This document shows positions 60,438 through 64,000 of a stretch of 64,000 nucleotides of DNA, piece after piece. Both the position numbers and the translations under genes were made by a program. The notes below the pieces were generated by a model, which worked only from the letters and a program-made list of their open reading frames with translations, ran no database searches and had not been told where the DNA came from. The DNA comes from Plantago major. Lineage: Eukaryota; Streptophyta; Magnoliopsida; Lamiales; Plantaginaceae. Where the stretch lies: positions 57,661,574-57,725,573 of the forward strand of contig CM048840.1 in NCBI GenBank assembly GCA_026545765.1. Direction: 5' to 3'. Positions within the stretch are counted from its first letter, which is position 1, and every line of letters starts with the position of its first letter.

Positions 60438-61315
60438 TTCTTTTGTAGTAGAAGGTTTTTGAAAAACAAGAAGGATTATAGAAGTTGATTAGTAATTCTT
60501 TGCAGAAGAACTAAACAAGTAACAGTTGATTTGCATAGAAATTTGCAGAAAACTTAGAGAGCTTTTGCTATTCTTTTGCTAGATCGAATGTGGAATTAGG
60601 CGAAAGTGTTTGTTTTTGCCAAAATCCTGTTTATATAGCAATGTAATCTCAATAGACATATACACACAAATTGATTTTGTGTGTATGTATCTGTGTACTT
60701 GCATGGAGGTGTGGGTGAAAACAGGCTCTGCATTAAATGCTAGTGGGCCATGATCTGTTTTTACAGTCCACTAACTTATCGAGAACTCATCTTGGCCGTT
60801 AAATTTGGAACGCCATTTTTCTCAAGGGCTTCGATTGCTTTCAAAGAATCATCACAATCAATTGTGCCCAATTAATGAATTTTGGTAGTAGCTATCTGAG
60901 TCACGTCTCATTTATGTGACTATGGGACAGATTGGTTTCTGAGTGTACTGTGTTAAGAAATTGATCTGTTTGTAAATTTCACTAAAATAGAAAAATACAA
61001 AACACAAGAGAGTAGTTGACTTCTGAAAGTAGTACTACATTTCTCTTTTGTGTTCCCCTCACTAAGTGATTTCATTGATATATAAGTTCTGCCTCGCATT
61101 TCTTTTGATAGCCATTTTACCTTATTTTGGTATCCGAAAATTCGCCTCGATACTTCTTTGCTTAATTTTTCACCTTTAGCCTTGATATCTCAATACCGCT
61201 TTATATCTCTTCCTTCTTATTGTACCTTTCTTTTCGTAAAGCTTTTCTCCTTCTTTCTTCGATTACCGAGTTCACGCCTCAAAGGACAAAATTTTTAGTA
61301 CTTTGGCAATTCCAT
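60438..61315 (-). other. Leader between pol and the 3-prime ORF of copia H2
   Basis: Non-coding. In sense a TATATAA (60631-60637) stands about 195 bp before the ATG at 60437, followed by an A/C-rich leader. A perfect inverted repeat ACACAAA...TTTGTGT (60663-60682) lies just upstream. This looks like a possible internal promoter for the 3-prime ORF, though TATA-like strings are common in AT-rich DNA. Confidence 0.4.
60631..60637 (-). promoter_or_regulatory. TATA-like box upstream of the H2 3-prime ORF
   Basis: TATATAA in sense. Weak by itself; see the surrounding leader. Confidence 0.3.
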
Positions 61316-61386
61316 TAACCCAAGACTATGTCTTAAAGTTAGGAATCTGCTCTCTTGTAAAGGTTTTGTGAATATATTTGTTGTAG
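61316..61386 (-). pseudogene. C-terminal end of copia H2 RNase H
   Basis: Minus strand reads NIFTKPLQESRFLTLRHSLGLMELP, in which IFTKPL..RF..LR..LGL is the conserved end of plant copia pol. This fixes the direction of H2 and shows that the region to its left lies between pol and the 3-prime LTR. The rest of pol is missing, cut by the sequence starting near 61379. Confidence 0.75.
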
Positions 61387-62711
61387 ACGCTCAGGAATCT
61401 ACGATCGAATTAGGGTTAGAAATTGGGGGCACCGACGACCTGCAAGGCAACAATAGCAAACAGAAACGTGAGGTTCCAAGGTGACACCGATGTGGTGCCA
61501 ATTGCATGGACTCCGACGCTCAAGTTAGAGGACAGGCAAACAGCGTAATCAAATGAAAGAGGTAAGAGAGAGATGACGACAAGCGTCGACTTATCCTATT
61601 AGTTGAGTTGGTTCGGCAACGTGGTGGACGAGCACCGGCAGTGGGCAAGCTGACCTTGTAGGAGGGAGCTAGCTGGTAATTGACTGACAGAGATGGATGA
61701 TAATGGATGATGGTAGATAGTTGAAGGTTGATGATGGATGGTGATAAACGATGGTGGATGACAGTAGGTGACGGTTGATGTTGATTAGAGAGCTTGAGAG
61801 AGATGTAGGCGTGAATAATTGATTGCTAGGGTTTTCCAGTCAGAATGTGATGCCCATCCACCTCCTCCCTCTCTTTTCTGTATAGTTCACCCATTGTTGG
61901 AGTCCGTCCGCGAATCTCGGGGAAGTTGGTGGAACTCCCTAAGTGGGTTGGACAGTGTGTCATGTTGTTGGGAGAGTGGTCGCAAGTCGGTTGTTTATCG
62001 ACCGATCGAGCCTGGCTACAACACGAAGTTGGTTGCCATCGACCGACCGAAATGGCCAAGCAATATGAGTTGGTTAGTTTGTTAGTCAAGTGCTGACTGA
62101 CAGAGTCAGTCATGCAAGGTGTGTTAGCTAGCTTGTCAACCACTTCGATGGCTGGCAAGGTCGGGCGAGCTAGGTGAGCTAGCTAGCTGGTCAACCAGTT
62201 GGAAGGTTGGCGAGGTCAAGTGAGTCTGGTAGCATGTGGACTATTGGATGGATGACTCAGCTAGATGGGTTCGCTAACTGGTCTTTGGAGTCCAACTCGC
62301 GTATGAAGCCAAGATGGACTCATTAGTGGACCGCGGATTGGGTCGTAGCCTTGGTGGGCTGGTTTGTCAGTCTTGATGACAAAGTGTGAATTTTGTCCAA
62401 TACAGTTCGTCCCCCACTCTTCGAGTCAAGTGTCTCAAGTCGGAGAGTAGAAATTTTATGCCCAAAGGAGTGATGGGCGCCAGATCGTAGGCGGATGATA
62501 TTCTGCTCCTTCAAAGGTATCAATTATCCCGTAAGTGTATTGGAATAACAAATAATAAGCTCATTGTTAGGGAGGGTGATTAGTTAGAGATGTGGATGTC
62601 ACCAGAGGATCTAGTGTTGGCTTGGCAAAGCATGTCATCAAACTTACAATGCGGAAGCTCGTTGACAGACACGCTTCGCTGGGAACAACCAACCTAGCGA
62701 GATGGGTTTTT

Positions 62712-63060
62712 TAGTGATTGACATTCTCAGTTGGACAAGCCAATCTAGTAAGTTGGGAACTTACAGACTGACATTTTTAAGATGGGCAATTCAATCTGGC
62801 AAGAAGGAAACTTGCAGACTGAAAAATTCAAGATGGGCAGTTCAATCTAGCAAGACGAAAACTTGCAGATTGAAAATTTTAGTTTGACGAGTCATTCGTA
62901 AAGTGGTACGTTAAATGCAGACATCTTTGGTTTGATGAGCTGAAGCTTGTAGACTGAAAATTTTAGTTTGACAAGTCAATCGTAAGGTGGTAGCCACAAA
63001 GTATATCTTGGCTGGATGAGTCAAGCTTGCATCAAAATTTAAGTTTGAAAAGTTAATCAT
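62712..63060. repeat. Minisatellite, unit about 50 bp
   Basis: Five to six degenerate copies built from 'acttgcagact', 'gaaaattttagtttga', 'caagtcaatc(g/t)', with the first three closest to each other (from 62718, 62769 and 62820). Confidence 0.7.
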
Positions 63061-63112
63061 AAGGTGGTAGCTTAAAGTGCACACCTTTGGTCGATGAGTC
63101 GGCTGCATGTAC

Positions 63113-63332
63113 CGAACTATGATGACTTGCCCGGATGGGGGTAGACTTGCCCGAATGGAGCATGCCTTGCCCGAATTGGTGTGTGCCTTGCCCAAATTCA
63201 AAATGATGCATGCCTTGCCCGGATTGGGGCTTGCCTTGCCCGAATTCAGATTGGTGCTTGCCTTGCGAATGCATGACTTGTCTGAATTGGCGCTTTTTGC
63301 CCGAATGGGTGCTTGCCCGAGTTGGAGTATTA
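63113..63332. repeat. Minisatellite, unit about 20-25 bp
   Basis: About ten copies of a unit like CTTGCCCGAATTGG(T/G)GC, spaced 18-33 bp, decaying towards the right. Confidence 0.8.
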
Positions 63333-63411
63333 ACGTAGTGGATAAGATCTTGACTTGTACTCTTTTACATTTGATCAATTTGGAGTCAAGCCCTAGAATT
63401 TGGAACCAACA

Positions 63412-64000
63412 CAAATCACTCTTTCACATACACACAATCTAAAACTTCTCCTCTCCTTCTCCACGCCAAATCTGCCTCCCATCATCATCGTTCATTTTTG
63501 GGTTCCATTATTTCTGCTTAATCCTTCCAAATCTGCCTCAAACACGCACATTAGAAACGCGATCGAGGAGCTGGACACGTCATGTTGAAGGAGAGAGAAA
63601 TCAGAGATGCGGCGGGGAAGGGAGGCGCGTTGGAGATAGAAGATGAAGTGAGTGTTGGGTCTCGCTAGTCGGAGAAAGGAGCATTGATCAAGCTCATGAT
63701 TTCCGTGAGGTCAAGAGCAAAGGGTTCCAAGGGTTCCAAATGGATGTGTCAACACAAGCGTTGGGTCTCTCTGACTATTGGGGAGACAGTGGAGCAGGTT
63801 GTAGAGCGGAGCGGTGGCCGGAGCTCGGTGGTTTCCGGTAAGCTCCAACCTTTTTTTTTTAAACCTCCATAGACTACTTCCTTCTTCGATAGTCGAGCTC
63901 CTGAATTATGCTTGAAATCTCATCTATTAGTTTATTAAATTCCGAAAGTGTCAAGCGTCAAGTTTGTCGATTTTCCTTCTTTCATATTGAGATATGCCTT
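63412..64000. other. No feature recognised
   Basis: CT-rich on the left, then mixed sequence with a T-run at 63851. Short ORFs on both strands have no family resemblance and no coding signal beyond chance. It could be the start of a host gene or of another repeat, but nothing here decides it. Confidence 0.3.

Larger units (their letters stand above)
61379..63411 (-). repeat. Unassigned repetitive block with LTR-like termini
   Basis: About 2.0 kb starting TGTTG and ending CAACA, as an LTR would. No polypurine tract, primer site or target duplication was found (ATATT on the left, CAAAT on the right). It contains GATGG-rich simple sequence (61680-61780), runs of GCTAGC/GTTGGT (62120-62230), and two minisatellites. 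No protein is recognised. It may be a solo LTR of a family not otherwise present here. Confidence 0.35.

Noticed and set aside
61826..62158. 110-codon minus-strand ORF
   Set aside because: Lies in the unassigned repetitive block; no family, and the plus strand has an equally long ORF.
62712..63332. CRISPR-like array of direct repeats
   Set aside because: Units are degenerate, spacing is irregular, the 'spacers' are part of the repeat, and the window is a plant nuclear sequence.
62911..63414. 167-codon minus-strand ORF with repeated peptide
   Set aside because: Created by minisatellites whose unit length keeps the frame open; not a plausible protein.
63412..64000. 5-prime end of a host gene
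   Set aside because: CT-rich leader-like sequence and a few ATGs, but no convincing exon, splice pair or protein similarity.

Overview
This window reads as nuclear heterochromatin of a flowering plant, probably a eudicot. It contains no host gene that I can support. Almost everything is retrotransposon: degraded Ty3/gypsy elements of the Athila group (tRNA-Asp primer sites, an env-like '3-prime ORF', gag with the AITTRSG motif), Ty1/copia elements, one of them of SIRE/Maximus type with a long extra 3-prime region, and one L1-type LINE with a DUF4283/CCHC ORF1. Every coding region carries stops or frameshifts, so all are pseudogenes. The species cannot be named from this sequence.

Layout. 1-4965: 3-prime half and truncated 3-prime LTR of an Athila-like element (A1, +). 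4966-10620: 3-prime half (env-like ORF, 3-prime UTR, LTR) of a second Athila-group element (C, +), its LTR split by an antisense solo LTR (8664-9848). 10628-16599: antisense family-A copy (A3), its LTR split by a small deleted element (E-prime, 10829-14326). 16600-20696: 5-prime LTR, primer site and gag-pro of A2 (+), cut inside pol by a family-B LTR (B1), which is itself split by a complete non-autonomous element D (21637-27140, antisense). 27703-34005: LTR fragments, LTR B2, an unrecognised ORF, integrase and 3-prime LTR of element E. 34006-37060: copia G (+). 37060-39243: antisense copia gag (H1) holding a solo D-family LTR. 39284-47379: element F, a structurally complete Athila-group element inserted in the H1 LTR. 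47948-49356: LTR B3 with primer site. 49357-61386: antisense SIRE-like copia (H2), interrupted by a LINE (52086-57012). 61379-63411: an unassigned, LTR-like block with minisatellites. 63412-64000: nothing recognised.

The best candidate for something undescribed is non-coding. Families A, C, D, E and F differ in coding content, and D lacks pol altogether, yet they share the same cis architecture. It consists of a 165-250 bp 3-prime-UTR block with a covarying GCAC-AAAA-GTGC hairpin; a TTGCTC...GAGCAA hairpin 18-21 nt before the 3-prime LTR; the polypurine tract; a second hairpin formed by the first 25-30 bases of the LTR, with compensatory changes between families; and, about 40-200 bp upstream of the LTR TATA box, a cluster of short perfect palindromes whose core differs by family (ACCGCGGT, GCGATCGC, GCGTACGC, GCCGCGGC). 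I infer that this set of signals lets families share reverse-transcription or packaging machinery, with the palindromes as family-specific promoter sites. Function is not shown here.

Five insertions have readable 5-bp target duplications (CCGAG, CCAGA, CATAC, GGTGG, GGGGG; two slightly decayed), which gives a partial order of events.
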